DNA from: an uncultured Clostridia bacterium
GTDB lineage: Bacteria; Bacillota; Clostridia; Christensenellales; Borkfalkiaceae
NCBI GenBank assembly: GCA_944354535.1
Contig: CALVPY010000004.1
Location: 18,825-82,824, forward strand
Reading direction: 5' to 3'
Length of the DNA stretch: 64,000 nt
In this document: positions 9,566-17,723 of the stretch, one piece after another
Layout of the letters: every line of letters starts with the position of its first letter
Position numbering within the stretch: position 1 is the stretch's first letter
Translations under genes and position numbers: made by a program
The notes under the pieces: model-generated
Database searches by the model: none
Told to the model about the DNA's origin: nothing
What the model saw: only the letters and a program-made list of their open reading frames with translations

Positions 9566-9590
9566 GGGGCGGCAGATCGGCTGCCGCCCC
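9566..9590 (+). other. intercistronic GC-rich hairpin, 10-bp stem
   Basis: GGGGCGGCAG (9566-9575) pairs perfectly with CTGCCGCCCC (9581-9590) around ATCGG. No U-tract follows, so it is probably an mRNA-stabilising or processing element between the MORN and SGNH genes. Confidence 0.6.
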
Positions 9591-9618
9591 GGGCCGTATG
9601 CAATAGGCGGAGGATCAT

Positions 9619-10311
9619 ATGAAAAAAGCAGTGCGGATATTTTGTGCGGTTTGGGCGCTCGTCCTTGCCTTCGGCGCGGCGGCGTGTTCCGAGGGGAGCA
9701 GCAGCACGCAGGAACAGCCCGAGCCCGAGAAGAAGGAATATATGCTCATGATGGGCGATTCTCTCTTCGATTTCTGGAAAAACACCTGCAAGGAAGATCT
9801 GGGTACGGAGGATCTTCTCAATGTCGCCATCGGCGGCACGACGAGTGAATTCTGGATGCAGAACAGTTCGATCGCCGATCGGGCGATCGAACGATTGAAC
9901 AGGCTGAATATCGATGTCGATCGGATCGCCATTTCGCTCGGCACCAATGATGTTTATTTCCAAAAGGACGGAAAGAGCGTTGCGGAAGGGGAGAACGGCT
10001 TACAGGATCTTCTCGAATTTCTGCACGGCAGTTATCCCGATGCGCATATCTATCTTCTCACGATCAACATCTGCGGGGAGACTACGCGCTGGGATCTCAG
10101 GGAAGAGGTGCGCGAGTGCAACAACATCATGCGCGAATACTGCGCGCAGCTCGACTGGGCGGAAATGGTGGAGACGGAGACGGCGTTCTATAACGACACA
10201 AATTATGAAGAAAAACCTGCCGCCGAATATTTCACTTCAGACTATCTGCACTTCTCGGAGCAGGGTTATGAGCTGCTCGCGGAGATCATGTGCGAAGCGA
10301 TAGGACTGTAA
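9619..10311 (+). CDS. SGNH/GDSL hydrolase lipoprotein (copy 1)
   Basis: A 230-residue exported hydrolase with a lipobox (FGAAAC, Cys near residue 23) and an acidic linker. The SGNH blocks are present: the nucleophile Ser in GDSLFDFW, a glycine block (AIGGTTSEFW), Asn in SLGTND, and the C-terminal Asp/His pair in SDYLHF. This family includes lipases and carbohydrate esterases that remove acetyl or other acyl groups. Given the arabinofuranosidase and fructanase neighbours, de-esterification of plant polysaccharide outside the cell is a reasonable inference. A close paralogue follows after 40 bases. Confidence 0.88.
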   Translation: MKKAVRIFCAVWALVLAFGAAACSEGSSSTQEQPEPEKKEYMLMMGDSLFDFWKNTCKEDLGTEDLLNVAIGGTTSEFWMQNSSIADRAIERLNRLNIDVDRIAISLGTNDVYFQKDGKSVAEGENGLQDLLEFLHGSYPDAHIYLLTINICGETTRWDLREEVRECNNIMREYCAQLDWAEMVETETAFYNDTNYEEKPAAEYFTSDYLHFSEQGYELLAEIMCEAIGL

Positions 10312-10351
10312 ACCGCAAACGGTGCGCCCCGTGCGGTCAAAGGAGAAAAAT

Positions 10352-11023
10352 ATGAGTACATTTGTCAAAACGATCTGCTGTATGCTGGCGCTTGCGGCGG
10401 GGGCGGTCGGATCTTCCGCCTGCGCCGAGGCACAAAACGGCCCCGAGGAGCAGCCCGCGCAGGAAAAAGTGCTGATGATCGGCGATTCGCTGTTCGATCT
10501 GTGGAAGCCGACCTGCAATGCCGATCTGGAGGGCGCAGAAAATCTGACCAACATCGCCGTCGGCGGCACGACGAGCAATTATTGGGTGAACAGCATCAAA
10601 CTTGTGACCGTTCAGGAGCCGAGCGACATCGTCATCTCCATCGGCACGAACAACATCGCCGACCTGCATCAGACGGGGCGGGAGGCCGCGGAAGGGGAAA
10701 AGGGCATACAGGAGCTTTTGGAAGTCCTCCACGAAAATTGCCCCGACGCACACATCTATCTGCTTACCGTCAACATCTGCGGGGAGACCATCCGTTGGAA
10801 TAACCGCGAAGAGATCCGCACCTGCAACCGCCTCATGCGCGAATACTGCGCTCAGCTCGACTGGGCGGAAATTGTGGAAACGGAAACGGCGTTCTATAAC
10901 GACACAAATTATGAAGAAAAACCCGCTGCCGAATATTTCGTTGCCGATCATCTGCATTTTAGTGCAAAGGGGTATCAGGTCCTCACGGGGATCGTTCGCG
11001 CGGCGCTGGGATTGGATGCCTGA
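10352..11023 (+). CDS. SGNH/GDSL hydrolase lipoprotein (copy 2)
   Basis: A 223-residue paralogue of the preceding esterase, with long identical stretches around TETAFYNDTNYEEKPAAEYF. A signal peptide with a lipobox-like Cys (GSSAC) is present. The SGNH blocks are intact: GDSLFDLW, AVGGTTSNYW and ADHLHF. The third block reads GTNN instead of GTND, but the oxyanion-hole Asn itself is kept. ATG 10352 is preceded by AAAGGAG. It is probably an extracellular carbohydrate esterase; substrate unknown. This is the third tandem paralogous pair in this operon. Confidence 0.87.
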   Translation: MSTFVKTICCMLALAAGAVGSSACAEAQNGPEEQPAQEKVLMIGDSLFDLWKPTCNADLEGAENLTNIAVGGTTSNYWVNSIKLVTVQEPSDIVISIGTNNIADLHQTGREAAEGEKGIQELLEVLHENCPDAHIYLLTVNICGETIRWNNREEIRTCNRLMREYCAQLDWAEIVETETAFYNDTNYEEKPAAEYFVADHLHFSAKGYQVLTGIVRAALGLDA

Positions 11024-11033
11024 ATAAAGAACG

Positions 11034-12617
11034 ATGAGAAAACACTTGAAAAAAATCGGAGCTTATGGTTTAATATTGGTATCTTTTTGTTTCGGGATGT
11101 TCCCCATGGCGGGGTGCGCGCCCGGAAGAGAGGATACTGCGGGAGGAGATGCCATGTTAGAGGAAGCAGATCGCTATATTGCGGAGAACGCCTCAAAAAC
11201 CGACCCGATGTACCGCGGCGAATATCATTTTACGCCGCCCATCGGCTGGATCAACGACCCGAACGGGTTTACCTATTTCCGGGGGGAATACCATATCTTC
11301 TATCAGTTTAACCCCTACGGGAGCACCAATGCCGCGCCCATGTTTTGGGGGCACGCGAAGAGCAAAGACCTCATCCGCTGGACGCATCTGCCCGTCGCGC
11401 TGGCGCCCGATCGGAGTTATGATGCGGACGGCTGCTGGTCGGGTTCGGCGATCGTCGTCGGCGAAAGGCTGTATCTGTTCTACACGGGGCATTACGATCG
11501 GGACGGCGTGCGCGTACAGACGCAGAACATGGCGTATTCCGACGACGGCATCCACTTCACAAAATACGAAAATAACCCCGTCATAGGGCCCGAACAGCTT
11601 CCGGAAGGGACGAGCGCAGCCGACTTCCGCGACCCGTATGTTTGGGAACAGGACGGGAAATATTATATGCTGATCGGGACGATGGAGACGGGCGCTGCCA
11701 AAGTGCAGCTGTACGAATCGGACGATCTGTTCGGCTGGCGCTACAAGAGCGATTTCCTGCGCAGCGAGGAGGCGGGCTATTGTTGGGAATGCCCGAATTA
11801 TGTCGATTTCGAAGAGGCGGAACTGTTCGCCTTTTCTGCGGTAGTTTTTCCTGCGGGAGACTATGCCTTCCACAATTACAATTCTTCCGTTTATGCGCTG
11901 GGGGAATTCGATCGGGAGAGCGGCACCATGCAGGCGGGCCCGTTCCTTGAAATGGATGCGGGATTGGATTTTTATGCAGAGCAGATCCTTGACCGCGGAG
12001 AGCAGAAGATCATGACCGCCTGGATGAATATGTGGGGGAGGAGCTATGTGACCTCGCAGCTCGGGCACGGCTGGTCGGGTTCGCTTGTTTTGCCGCGCCT
12101 CCTCTCCGTGAAGGACGGAACATTGCTTCAAAAGCCCGTTCCTACGATCGCGGAATACTATAAAAACGAAGTGCGCATCGAGGACAGGCTGTCCGGCACG
12201 AAGGAGTATGAAGGGGTGAGCGGCTCCGTCGTGCATCTGAAAGTGACTGCCGATGTGTCCGCTTCCGACGTGTTTACCGTCTCCGTGTTTTGCGCGGACG
12301 GCGTCCATACCGATATCACATATGACAAAACAAAGGGTACGATCTCATTCGACCGTTCAAAAAGCGGCATCGCCGTGTCGTACGAACCGAGGGAAAGATC
12401 GAAGGCCCGGGTGCGCACTATGCCGTATGCGCCGGAAAACGATACGCTTGTTCTGGAGATCTTTTTGGATCGGAGCAGCGCGGAAGTGTTTTTAGGAGAG
12501 GGCGAACTGACGATGACGTCCCTTTCCTACAATCCCGTAGGGGCGGACGGCATTCACTTTTCGAGCGTGGGCGAGACCGCACTCGTCATCGAAAAGCAGG
12601 ATATTATCGTCGGGTGA
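11034..12617 (+). CDS. GH32 fructan hydrolase lipoprotein (levanase/inulinase/invertase type)
   Basis: A 527-residue surface lipoprotein (lipobox MAGC). It has a five-bladed propeller followed by the family's C-terminal beta-sandwich. The three GH32 acid motifs are visible: the nucleophile Asp in GWINDPNGF, RDP in DFRDPYVW, and the acid/base Glu in CWECPNY. It would hydrolyse fructans or sucrose outside the cell. The membrane anchor argues for a polymeric or large substrate rather than sucrose-6-phosphate. A PfkB kinase of the fructokinase type ends the same operon, which fits fructose as a product. Confidence 0.92.
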   Translation: MRKHLKKIGAYGLILVSFCFGMFPMAGCAPGREDTAGGDAMLEEADRYIAENASKTDPMYRGEYHFTPPIGWINDPNGFTYFRGEYHIFYQFNPYGSTNAAPMFWGHAKSKDLIRWTHLPVALAPDRSYDADGCWSGSAIVVGERLYLFYTGHYDRDGVRVQTQNMAYSDDGIHFTKYENNPVIGPEQLPEGTSAADFRDPYVWEQDGKYYMLIGTMETGAAKVQLYESDDLFGWRYKSDFLRSEEAGYCWECPNYVDFEEAELFAFSAVVFPAGDYAFHNYNSSVYALGEFDRESGTMQAGPFLEMDAGLDFYAEQILDRGEQKIMTAWMNMWGRSYVTSQLGHGWSGSLVLPRLLSVKDGTLLQKPVPTIAEYYKNEVRIEDRLSGTKEYEGVSGSVVHLKVTADVSASDVFTVSVFCADGVHTDITYDKTKGTISFDRSKSGIAVSYEPRERSKARVRTMPYAPENDTLVLEIFLDRSSAEVFLGEGELTMTSLSYNPVGADGIHFSSVGETALVIEKQDIIVG

Positions 12618-12623
12618 CAGGCT

Positions 12624-13562
12624 TTGGAAAAGAATTGTACCATCGCATACGGCGAAGACGAAGCGCTGCTCCGCTTTGCTTCGGCGCTCGCTTCTCCCCT
12701 CCGCATCGCCATCCTGCGCGAGCTGTCGGCCAATTCGATGAGCGTGAAGGAGCTGGCGTTCAAACTCAATATCCCGCTCTCGACGGCTTCCGCAAACATC
12801 AAAGTGCTGGAGGAGAGCGGGCTGCTGAGGACAAATTTTCAGGCGGGGAAGCACGGTTCGATGAAGCTTTGCTCGCTCTGTTATGAAAAATATTTCGTCG
12901 AATTTGCAAAGGCGGTCGAGGATGATCGGCTGAACCACTATGTCGTGGATATGCCCATCGGCAGCTATTTCGATCTGGATATCGTGCCGACGTGCGGCAT
13001 GGCGGATGAATTCAGCTATATCGGGAAGGACGATGATGTCCGCACCTTTTACAGCGCGAAGCGGTTCCAGGCGCAGCTGATCTGGCTTCGCGCGGGATTT
13101 TTAGAATACCGCTTCCCCCTTGAGATCGATCGGGATGCCATCCGTGCCATCCACTTTTCGCTGGAATGCTGTTCGGAAGCGCCCGGGTACCGCAACGAAT
13201 TTCCTTCCGACATCACGTTCTGGATCAACGGGTTCGAGGTCTGCGAATGGACGAGCCCGGGCGATTTCGGGGGCGTACGCGGAAAATACTCCCCCGAATG
13301 GTGGCCCATCAACTCGACGCAGTTCGGCATCATGAAAAAGCTGTCCGTTACCGAACGCGGCTGCTTTCTCGACGATGCGTTCGTCAGTCAGGCGGGGCTG
13401 GAACAATTGAAGATCGGAAGGGCGGGCTTCGTCTCCTTTCAGATCGGGGTAAAGCCCACGGCGAAAAATGTCGGCGGGATCAATATCTTCGGCAGAAAGT
13501 TCGGCAATTACGCGCAGAACATCATGATGACCGTCGATTACGACGGGCTCAAAAAAGGATAG
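12624..13562 (+). CDS. ArsR-like winged-helix regulator with a C-terminal beta-rich domain
   Basis: A 312-residue protein. Residues ~10-90 form an ArsR-type winged helix (ASPLRIAILRELSANSMSVK, then STASANIKVLEESGLL). The rest is a beta-rich domain with an aromatic stretch (ITFWINGFEVCEWTSPGDFG) that could be a jelly-roll ligand sensor. The start is TTG 12624 with a weak ribosome binding site. No later ATG leaves the helix-turn-helix intact. It lies 6 bases after the GH32 gene, so it is probably the operon's local regulator, responding to a sugar. The ligand is unknown, and no metal-binding cysteine pair typical of metal sensors is seen. Confidence 0.75.
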   Translation: MEKNCTIAYGEDEALLRFASALASPLRIAILRELSANSMSVKELAFKLNIPLSTASANIKVLEESGLLRTNFQAGKHGSMKLCSLCYEKYFVEFAKAVEDDRLNHYVVDMPIGSYFDLDIVPTCGMADEFSYIGKDDDVRTFYSAKRFQAQLIWLRAGFLEYRFPLEIDRDAIRAIHFSLECCSEAPGYRNEFPSDITFWINGFEVCEWTSPGDFGGVRGKYSPEWWPINSTQFGIMKKLSVTERGCFLDDAFVSQAGLEQLKIGRAGFVSFQIGVKPTAKNVGGINIFGRKFGNYAQNIMMTVDYDGLKKG

Positions 13563-13587
13563 GCATACATCGGGAGGAAACGCGAAA

Positions 13588-14547
13588 ATGAAGCAGCTGA
13601 TCGCGATCGGCGAAGCGCTGATCGACTTTACGGCATTGGAAAGAGGAGATCTTTCTTCGGTGAGCCGTTTTGAAAGGAATGCGGGCGGGGCGCCTGCCAA
13701 TGTGGCTGCCTGCGTCGCCCGTCTGGGCGGACGCGCCGCGCTGCTGTCTAAATTGGGGCGGGATGCGTTCGGAGATCATCTCATTGCCGTCCTGTCCGGA
13801 AACGGGGTGGACGTCACCCACGTCCTCCGCACCGATCGTGCAAATACCGCGCTTGCCTTTGTCGCGCTGGACGAAAAGGGCGAGCGGAGTTTTTCCTTCT
13901 ACCGCAATCCTTCCGCCGATATGCTGCTTTCAGAAGAGGAGATCCCGAAGCAGCTGTTCCAAAGCGGAGATATCCTGCACTTTTGCAGCGTCGATCTCGT
14001 CGACGCTCCCGTCCGCGGCGCGCACAGAAGGGCGATCGAGTATGCTGCCGAGGCGGGCGCGACGATCTCGTTCGATCCGAACCTCAGGCCGAATTTGTGG
14101 GAAAACGAGGGGAAGATGCTCGCCGCCGTGAGGGAGTTCCTGCCGAACTGTCATCTCTTGAAGGTGAGCGAGGAAGAACTGCTGTCGATCGCGGGCGAGC
14201 GGACGGAGCAGGCGGCGCTCGGGGCGGTGTTCTGCGGGAATGTCGCGGCAGTCCTTATTTCGCGCGGAAGCAGGGGCGCGAGCATCGCCTTGCGGGACGG
14301 GACGCTGTTGTCCGCACCGGGAGAACGGGCCGAGCAAGTGGATTCGACGGGCGCGGGCGACGTGTTTATCGGTACATTTTTATTTCAGCTGCTGGCGGAC
14401 GCGGTCACGGCGGAGTCGCTGTGCGATTCTCCCGAAACGCTGCTGCGGTATCTGCGGTACGCCAACCGCGCCGCCGCCATTTCGGTCACGCGGAGGGGAG
14501 CCATCCCTTCCATGCCGGTCTATGAAGAGGTCTTCGGGGCGCCCTGA
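13588..14547 (+). CDS. PfkB-family sugar kinase (fructokinase-like)
   Basis: A 319-residue cytoplasmic ribokinase/PfkB kinase. The N-terminal signature is present (GGAPANVAACVARLG), and the C-terminal DSTGAGDVFIGTFL carries the anion hole and catalytic Asp. Bacterial fructokinases of this family phosphorylate fructose at C6, and the GH32 fructanase two genes upstream makes fructose the best guess; other ketoses remain possible. A good ribosome binding site (GGGAGG) precedes ATG 13588. This is the last gene of the operon and is followed by a strong terminator. Confidence 0.85.
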   Translation: MKQLIAIGEALIDFTALERGDLSSVSRFERNAGGAPANVAACVARLGGRAALLSKLGRDAFGDHLIAVLSGNGVDVTHVLRTDRANTALAFVALDEKGERSFSFYRNPSADMLLSEEEIPKQLFQSGDILHFCSVDLVDAPVRGAHRRAIEYAAEAGATISFDPNLRPNLWENEGKMLAAVREFLPNCHLLKVSEEELLSIAGERTEQAALGAVFCGNVAAVLISRGSRGASIALRDGTLLSAPGERAEQVDSTGAGDVFIGTFLFQLLADAVTAESLCDSPETLLRYLRYANRAAAISVTRRGAIPSMPVYEEVFGAP

Positions 14548-14637
14548 GCGCTTGGGAAGCGCACTTTGACCTAACATATAACAATGTCCTCCAATCGTTC
14601 GCCAAAGATGAAGTGATTTATCCGCGGCGTCTACCCG

Positions 14638-14667
14638 GATCCCGATCTTTGATCGGGATCTTTTTTT
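14638..14667 (+). terminator. intrinsic terminator of the first glycan operon
   Basis: GATCCCGATC (14638-14647) and GATCGGGATC (14651-14660) form a perfect 10-bp stem with a TTT loop, followed by seven T residues. A weaker hairpin without a T-run (14548-14562, GCGCTT/AAGCGC) lies right after the kinase stop codon. The rest of 14548-14703 shows no gene. Confidence 0.9.
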
Positions 14668-14703
14668 GAAGTCTGAAAGGGGCGGCTTGGGGATCGCCGA
14701 GGC

Positions 14704-15465
14704 TCAGTCGGACGGCAGGCAATGAAATTGCTCGCGGTAGTTTCTCAAAAAGGTCGAATAGTTGCTGTAACCGAGCGTCCTGGCCGCCGCTGTCGCCGGC
14801 ATACCGTCTTTCAGCAGGCTGTGCGCGGCGTACATCTTTTTCATGCGGACATATTCCATGATGCCGATGTGCATGGTCTCGGAAAAGAGATGGCTCAGGT
14901 ACGACCGCGAGACGAACAGCTCCTCCGCGAGCGAGCGGATGCAGATCGGCTCATGAAGTCGGGCGGCGATCGCTTCGAGCGCCTGTTCTACGAGAGGGGG
15001 GATCTTCCCCGCGGCGATCTGGTCGGCGGGCGAGCAGGTCAGAAGTACCATCACTTCGGTCAGGAAAGAGAGGAAGAGCTGTCTGAGCGCCTCCCCCCGA
15101 AACATATCGATATACTCGTCAAACTTGATAAAGAGGGAGTAAATGTCGTCGCCGAGGCGGATCTGACGGCTTTCCGCGGTACGGAGCGCGGGCGGAAGGA
15201 GGTCTTTCGAAAATTGGATGAGAAAGCGCTCGTAGTTTTCTGCCGGGGGAGAGATGACGTGATAGACCCCGGGCGGGACCAAAAAGAGCGTGCGGTCGCT
15301 GTACTCGTAAGTGGCGTTCCCGCTGAGAAAGGTGCCCTGCCCTCTGACGACGAGGAGGATCTCGTAAAACGTGTGCTGATGATCGAAAAAATCTGCGGGA
15401 TCCGTCCGCCTGGTGATCACATGATGAAAATAGGTATCTTCGTCGAGCCGATACAGATTGAACAT
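14704..15465 (-). CDS. AraC-family transcriptional regulator
   Basis: A 253-residue regulator with an N-terminal cupin sensor (residues ~10-110, including HTFYEILLVVRGQGTFL and LVPPGVYHVI) and a C-terminal pair of helix-turn-helices (ICIRSLAEELFVSRSYLSHL and ATAAARTLGYSNYSTFLRNY). It reads divergently from the isomerase/oxidoreductase pair at 15577 and very likely controls it in response to a sugar or polyol. I chose ATG 15465. The predicted promoter places the transcription start almost at this ATG, so the mRNA may be leaderless. Upstream codons in this frame belong to non-coding DNA. Confidence 0.85.
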   Translation of the reverse strand: MFNLYRLDEDTYFHHVITRRTDPADFFDHQHTFYEILLVVRGQGTFLSGNATYEYSDRTLFLVPPGVYHVISPPAENYERFLIQFSKDLLPPALRTAESRQIRLGDDIYSLFIKFDEYIDMFRGEALRQLFLSFLTEVMVLLTCSPADQIAAGKIPPLVEQALEAIAARLHEPICIRSLAEELFVSRSYLSHLFSETMHIGIMEYVRMKKMYAAHSLLKDGMPATAAARTLGYSNYSTFLRNYREQFHCLPSD

Positions 15466-15471
15466 ATTCTC

Positions 15472-15500
15472 ATGATAGCATATCTGAGCACAAAATGCAA
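15472..15500 (-). promoter_or_regulatory. candidate promoter of the AraC gene
   Basis: On the minus strand, TTGCAT (15500-15495) and TATCAT (15477-15472) are separated by 17 bases. Transcription would start near 15465, at the regulator's own ATG. Confidence 0.5.
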
Positions 15501-15521
15501 TATGGTAAGCGTAAATTGCGC

Positions 15522-15549
15522 TTGAATGTATGATTTTATGTGCTATAAT
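15522..15549 (+). promoter_or_regulatory. candidate promoter of the isomerase/dehydrogenase pair
   Basis: TTGAAT (15522-15527), a 16-base spacer and TATAAT (15544-15549) with an extended -10 TGC. Transcription would begin near 15556. That leaves the first GGAGG (15551-15555) outside the message and favours the second one (15567-15571), hence ATG 15577. Confidence 0.65.
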
Positions 15550-15576
15550 AGGAGGAAAAAACAAATGGAGGCAACG

Positions 15577-16437
15577 ATGATAAAGGTACGGATCTGTGCA
15601 TTTGCCGATGAAGCGTCGCCCGATCTTATGGGACAGATCGCGGCGCTGAAGGAAGAGGGGATCTCGCTGATCGAGCTGCGCGGCGTCAATGGGCGCGGCG
15701 TCGCCGAGCTGACGGAAGAGGAGGCGCGTGCGGTGCGGAGGCGGCTGGACGAAAACGCGGTCTCGGTATGGGCGCTCGGGTCTCCGATCGGGAAGATCGC
15801 GGTCGGGGATGACTTTCAGTCGCATCTCGCGCAGGCGGAACACCTGTTCCGCCTCGCCGCGATCCTGGGAACGGAGCGGGTGCGCATCTTTTCGTTCTAT
15901 ACGTCCGCTCCCGAGCGGGACGAGGAGACGGTCTTTGCGCGGCTTGACCGCCTTGCAGAGCTGGCTGCGCCCTATCGGGTCAAACTGTATCACGAGAATG
16001 AAAAGGCCATCTACGGCGATACGGCGGAGCGGTGTGTCCGCTTGCTGAATGCCGTTCCCCGGCTTGGCTGCGTGTACGACCCCGCGAACTTCGTACAGAG
16101 CGGGGAGGATATCGACAAGGCGCACCGCCTGCTCTTTGATAGGGCAGATTACTTCCATATCAAGGACGCCCGCTGTCGGGATGGCGCCGTGCTTCCCGCA
16201 GGGGAGGGGGATGGCGGCCTTCGTCGGCTCATCGGGTCTTTGGCGCGCGATACCGTACTCACGCTGGAGCCCCATCTCGCCGTATTTGCGGGCTATGAGA
16301 GGCTCGACCGCACGGAACTGCGCGGTTCGTTTGTCTATCCCTCTCAGCGCGCCGCCTTTGCGGCGGCTGCGGAGGCGCTGCGCGTTCTTTTGCGCGAAAA
16401 TGCATTCAGGGAGGTCAACGGAACATGGATAAAGTAA
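15577..16437 (+). CDS. sugar phosphate isomerase/epimerase-type TIM-barrel protein
   Basis: A 286-residue AP-endonuclease-2-like (xylose-isomerase-like) TIM barrel, the fold of IolE/IolI and related sugar epimerases. Visible pieces are ICAFADEASPDLMGQI at the start and metal-ligand candidates in LYHENEKAIYGD, VYDPANFVQSG, DYFHIKDAR and TLEPHL. It probably isomerises or dehydrates a sugar or inositol derivative made by the overlapping dehydrogenase gene. ATG 15577 follows GGAGG at 5 bases; ATG 15565, with its own GGAGG, would add four residues. The reaction cannot be named from sequence alone. Confidence 0.8.
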   Translation: MIKVRICAFADEASPDLMGQIAALKEEGISLIELRGVNGRGVAELTEEEARAVRRRLDENAVSVWALGSPIGKIAVGDDFQSHLAQAEHLFRLAAILGTERVRIFSFYTSAPERDEETVFARLDRLAELAAPYRVKLYHENEKAIYGDTAERCVRLLNAVPRLGCVYDPANFVQSGEDIDKAHRLLFDRADYFHIKDARCRDGAVLPAGEGDGGLRRLIGSLARDTVLTLEPHLAVFAGYERLDRTELRGSFVYPSQRAAFAAAAEALRVLLRENAFREVNGTWIK

Positions 16438-17594
16438 AATTCGGCTTGATCGGCGTCGGCAACATGGGAACCAATCATCTCGGCTTCTTCTGCGGCGGGA
16501 AGATAAAGAACGCTGTCTGCACGGCGATCGCAGACTTGAACGAGAGCAAACTTCGGGCCGCCCGGGCGGCGCACCCCGGGGATTATGCCGTGTATCGCTC
16601 CGGGGAGGAACTCATCGATCGGGCGGAGGTAGACGCCGTTCTCATTGCGGTGCCGCACTATGCGCATCCGCCCCTTGCCGTGCGTGCGCTCCGAAAGGGG
16701 CTCCATGTGGTCCTTGAAAAGCCGGCGGGCGTCTATACCAAGCAGGTGAAGGAGCTCAACGCCGTCGCGGAACAGAGCGGGAGGCTGTTTACCCTGATGT
16801 ACAATCAGCGCACCGATCCGCTTTACAGGGAGATGCACCGCCTGGTCGCGGCAGGGGAGATCGGCGAAGTCCGCCGCGTCAACTGGATCATCACCAACTG
16901 GTTCCGCACGCAGTTTTATTACGATTCGGGCGCCTGGCGCGCGACCTGGAAGGGGGAGGGCGGCGGCGTGCTCATGAACCAATGCCCGCATCAGCTCGAC
17001 CTTATGCAGTGGATCGTCGGCATGATGCCGCATCGCGTGCGCGCGTTCTGCCATTTCGGAAAGTGGCACGCGATCGAGACGGAGGACGACGTCACCGCCT
17101 ATCTCGAATTCCCCAACGGCGCAACGGGAGTGTTCGTGACGAGCACGGGCGATTCCCGCGGTACCAACCGTTTCGAGATCCTCGGTTCGCGGGGCAAGCT
17201 CGTCTGCGAGAAGGATACCCTGACGGTATATCGCCTTTCTTCCGACCTGCAGCAGTTTTTGAAGGAGGCGCGGGAAGGATTTGCCGAGCCCGCCTGCTCG
17301 GTCGAAGTCATCCCCCAGAAAGGGGAGAATCCGCAGCACGTCGGCATCCTTAATAATTTCACCAATGCGGTGCTCGGGCTCGAGCCGCTGTATGTAGACG
17401 GCCGCGAGGGGATCCGATGCGTGGAGCTCATCAACGCCATGCTGCTCTCGTCGTGGCAGGACACGGCGGTAACGCTTCCCATCGACGACGATGCGTATCT
17501 TGCAGAGCTTGAAAAGCACATCCGCTCTTCCAAAGAAAAGCGCGGGGAAGATCTGCTCATCGACAATACCATGTCCTTCGGCGGGACAAAATAA
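16425..17594 (+). CDS. Gfo/Idh/MocA-family NAD(P)-dependent oxidoreductase
   Basis: A 389-residue two-domain dehydrogenase. The N-terminal Rossmann fold begins at once (FGLIGVGNMGTNHLGFF), and EKPAGVYTKQ carries the family's conserved Lys. A C-terminal alpha/beta domain follows, with catalytic-type residues near NQCPHQLDLMQW. It overlaps the preceding gene by 13 bases, so the two are translationally coupled. With the TIM-barrel isomerase it probably oxidises and rearranges a sugar or cyclitol. The substrate is unknown. It is followed by 129 bases holding the promoter and operator of the next locus. Confidence 0.88.
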   Translation: MDKVKFGLIGVGNMGTNHLGFFCGGKIKNAVCTAIADLNESKLRAARAAHPGDYAVYRSGEELIDRAEVDAVLIAVPHYAHPPLAVRALRKGLHVVLEKPAGVYTKQVKELNAVAEQSGRLFTLMYNQRTDPLYREMHRLVAAGEIGEVRRVNWIITNWFRTQFYYDSGAWRATWKGEGGGVLMNQCPHQLDLMQWIVGMMPHRVRAFCHFGKWHAIETEDDVTAYLEFPNGATGVFVTSTGDSRGTNRFEILGSRGKLVCEKDTLTVYRLSSDLQQFLKEAREGFAEPACSVEVIPQKGENPQHVGILNNFTNAVLGLEPLYVDGREGIRCVELINAMLLSSWQDTAVTLPIDDDAYLAELEKHIRSSKEKRGEDLLIDNTMSFGGTK

Positions 17595-17640
17595 ACGTCC
17601 AAAAAAAGTACAAATTCTGAAATTTTCTTTCTAAAAACTG

Positions 17641-17669
17641 TTGACAAGGCAACAATTGTGTGTTATACT
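17641..17669 (+). promoter_or_regulatory. strong promoter of the GH43/LacI locus
   Basis: TTGACA (17641-17646), 17 bases, TATACT (17664-17669). Transcription is expected near 17676, just before the palindromic operator. Confidence 0.85.
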
Positions 17670-17682
17670 ATGCACAGTTAAT

Positions 17683-17696
17683 CGTTATCGATAACG
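17683..17696 (+). promoter_or_regulatory. LacI-type operator 1
   Basis: A perfect 14-bp palindrome, CGTTATCGATAACG, at about +8 to +21 of the promoter. It recurs with two extra bases at 19652-19667. A LacI-family gene lies between the two copies, so this is its probable site for repression. Confidence 0.85.
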
Positions 17697-17723
17697 GAAT
17701 TTTATTTATAGGATATTGAAATC

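Noticed and set aside
17683-17696. A CcpA cre site at the GH43 promoter.
   Set aside because: The palindrome CGTTATCGATAACG lacks the TGNAA...TTNCA arms of cre. It is duplicated around the local LacI gene, which is the simpler explanation.
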